DNA of 5,825 nt from contig JAEOTI010000811.1 of NCBI GenBank assembly GCA_016839955.1, positions 1 to 5,825 on the forward strand, given 5' to 3'. The stretch's first letter is position 1; every line of letters starts with the position of its first letter. Below the pieces are notes generated by a model. It searched no databases. It was not told where the DNA came from and was given only the letters and a program-made list of their open reading frames with translations. This document shows positions 5,424-5,825 of this stretch, piece after piece. Source of the stretch: Candidatus Hodarchaeota archaeon (GTDB taxonomy: Archaea; Asgardarchaeota; Heimdallarchaeia; Hodarchaeales; YT1-057). The translations under genes and the position numbers were made by a program.

Positions 5424-5672
5424 CTAAGCTCGTGAAATACCAAGTTTTTCTAATAAGTTAACGAAATCTAAAATGCTCATTTCAGCTATGGATGCTGCAC
5501 CTTCATAGAATCGATATTCTACAAATAATTTAATAGCTTCGATCTGTTTATTTGTGCAACTACTCTTTACAAGATTCCAATCTACAGATTTTTTTCGTTC
5601 TTCGCGAACTTCTTTTTCTCGTTCTTCAAAATTCTCCATATATTCCTCAGCAAGTTTTCTAGCGATATTCAT
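5424..5672 (-). CDS. Small helical protein resembling UPF0175-type antitoxins
   Basis: An 82-aa protein. Residues 5-28 (about KLAEEYMENFEEREKEVREE) form a highly charged helix. Residues 45-79 (EAIKLFVEYRFYEGAASIAE, then MSILDFVNLLEKLGI) match the pattern of UPF0175 proteins: Ala-x-x-Leu-[YF], a helix-turn-helix-like Gly-x-Ala-Ala-x-[IL]-Ala-x-[MI]-Ser, then x-x-[DE]-Phe-[LV]-x-Leu-Leu-x-x-x-Gly-Ile. UPF0175 proteins are thought to be DNA-binding antitoxins, commonly beside a DUF3368 PIN toxin. No such toxin follows here: the next gene on this strand is the TPR protein. It may be an orphan or act on a distant toxin. GAGAGG lies 12 bases before the ATG. A short coding-like frame ends 1 base upstream, so the true protein may once have been longer. 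The family match is by eye. Confidence 0.6.
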   Translation of the reverse strand: MNIARKLAEEYMENFEEREKEVREERKKSVDWNLVKSSCTNKQIEAIKLFVEYRFYEGAASIAEMSILDFVNLLEKLGISRA

Positions 5673-5673
5673 T

Positions 5674-5769
5674 TTATTTTATTTCCTCTCTTAATTTGCT
5701 AATTTCTTTATCAGGGTAAATATCTCTCAATTTGTCAATAAAATCTTTATTTAGTATTTCTAATTGAGG
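5674..5769 (-). pseudogene. Coding-like remnant, out of frame just upstream of the antitoxin-like gene
   Basis: On the minus strand a frame of 31 codons reads PQLEILNKDFIDKLRDIYP then DKEISKLREEIK and stops at TAA (5676-5674), one base before the ATG of the following gene. It has no ATG and is closed upstream by two consecutive TAA codons. The composition (amphipathic, IYPDKEISKLREEI) is more protein-like than expected of random AT-rich sequence. It could be the broken N-terminal part of the downstream antitoxin-like protein, or the tail of a lost gene. I do not recognise a family. A rare start (TTG at 5730-5728, or ATA) cannot be excluded. Confidence 0.35.
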
Positions 5770-5802
5770 TTATTAAATAAGATTAATCACCTTGAGGAAA
5801 AA

Positions 5803-5825
5803 ATGAATAGAATAGAAGAATTATT
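5803..5825 (+). CDS. Start of a divergent gene, cut by the window end
   Basis: An ATG at 5803 opens MNRIEEL, and the frame stays open to the window edge. It is preceded by GAGG (5794-5797), 5 bases before the ATG, a good ribosome-binding spacing. It also has a symmetric A/T box, TTATTAAATAA (5770-5780), about 28 bases upstream, which could serve as a TATA element. With seven codons visible nothing can be said about function; it could be the toxin missing from the neighbouring antitoxin-like gene, but that is speculation. Confidence 0.4.

Overview
The window is AT-rich DNA. It carries compact genes with archaeal-style signals: A/T-rich TATA-like boxes about 25-35 bases before starts, TTG starts and T-rich 3' ends. 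The gene set is a formamidopyrimidine-glycosylase relative with a variant active site, a repeat protein resembling polymer-forming/bactofilin proteins, an AbrB-PIN toxin-antitoxin pair and a large TPR protein whose C-terminal half looks like the TPR families expanded in Asgard archaea. This fits an Asgard archaeon (Heimdallarchaeia- or Lokiarchaeia-like) best. That assignment is an inference from gene style and composition; no rRNA or universal marker gene is present.

Layout. 3-854 (+) is an Fpg/Nei-family protein. It converges on 882-1169 (-), a small YCII/muconolactone-isomerase-like alpha/beta-barrel protein. 1408-1848 (+) is a three-helix membrane protein interrupted by one in-frame TGA and containing a terminator-like hairpin. 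2107-2874 (+) encodes a beta-solenoid protein with ten Gly-Pro turns, mostly 17 residues apart. 3072-3775 (+) is a VapBC-type operon whose genes overlap by 4 bases, preceded by a repeat-rich, operator-like stretch. 3913-5313 (-) is the TPR protein. 5424-5672 (-) is a small protein resembling UPF0175 antitoxins, with a short out-of-frame coding-like remnant just upstream. A divergent gene begins at 5803 (+) and runs off the window.

The genes do not form one pathway. The region reads as accessory sequence: DNA repair-like, toxin-antitoxin, scaffold (TPR, beta-solenoid) and decaying genes side by side. Base composition is uneven. The TPR gene is much richer in GC (bases 4021-4080 hold 27 G/C of 60) than, for example, the Fpg-like gene (bases 121-180 hold 12 of 60). 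The most interesting items are the substituted catalytic residues in the Fpg-like protein, the regular His-Gly-Pro ladder of the solenoid protein, and the in-frame TGA in the membrane gene.
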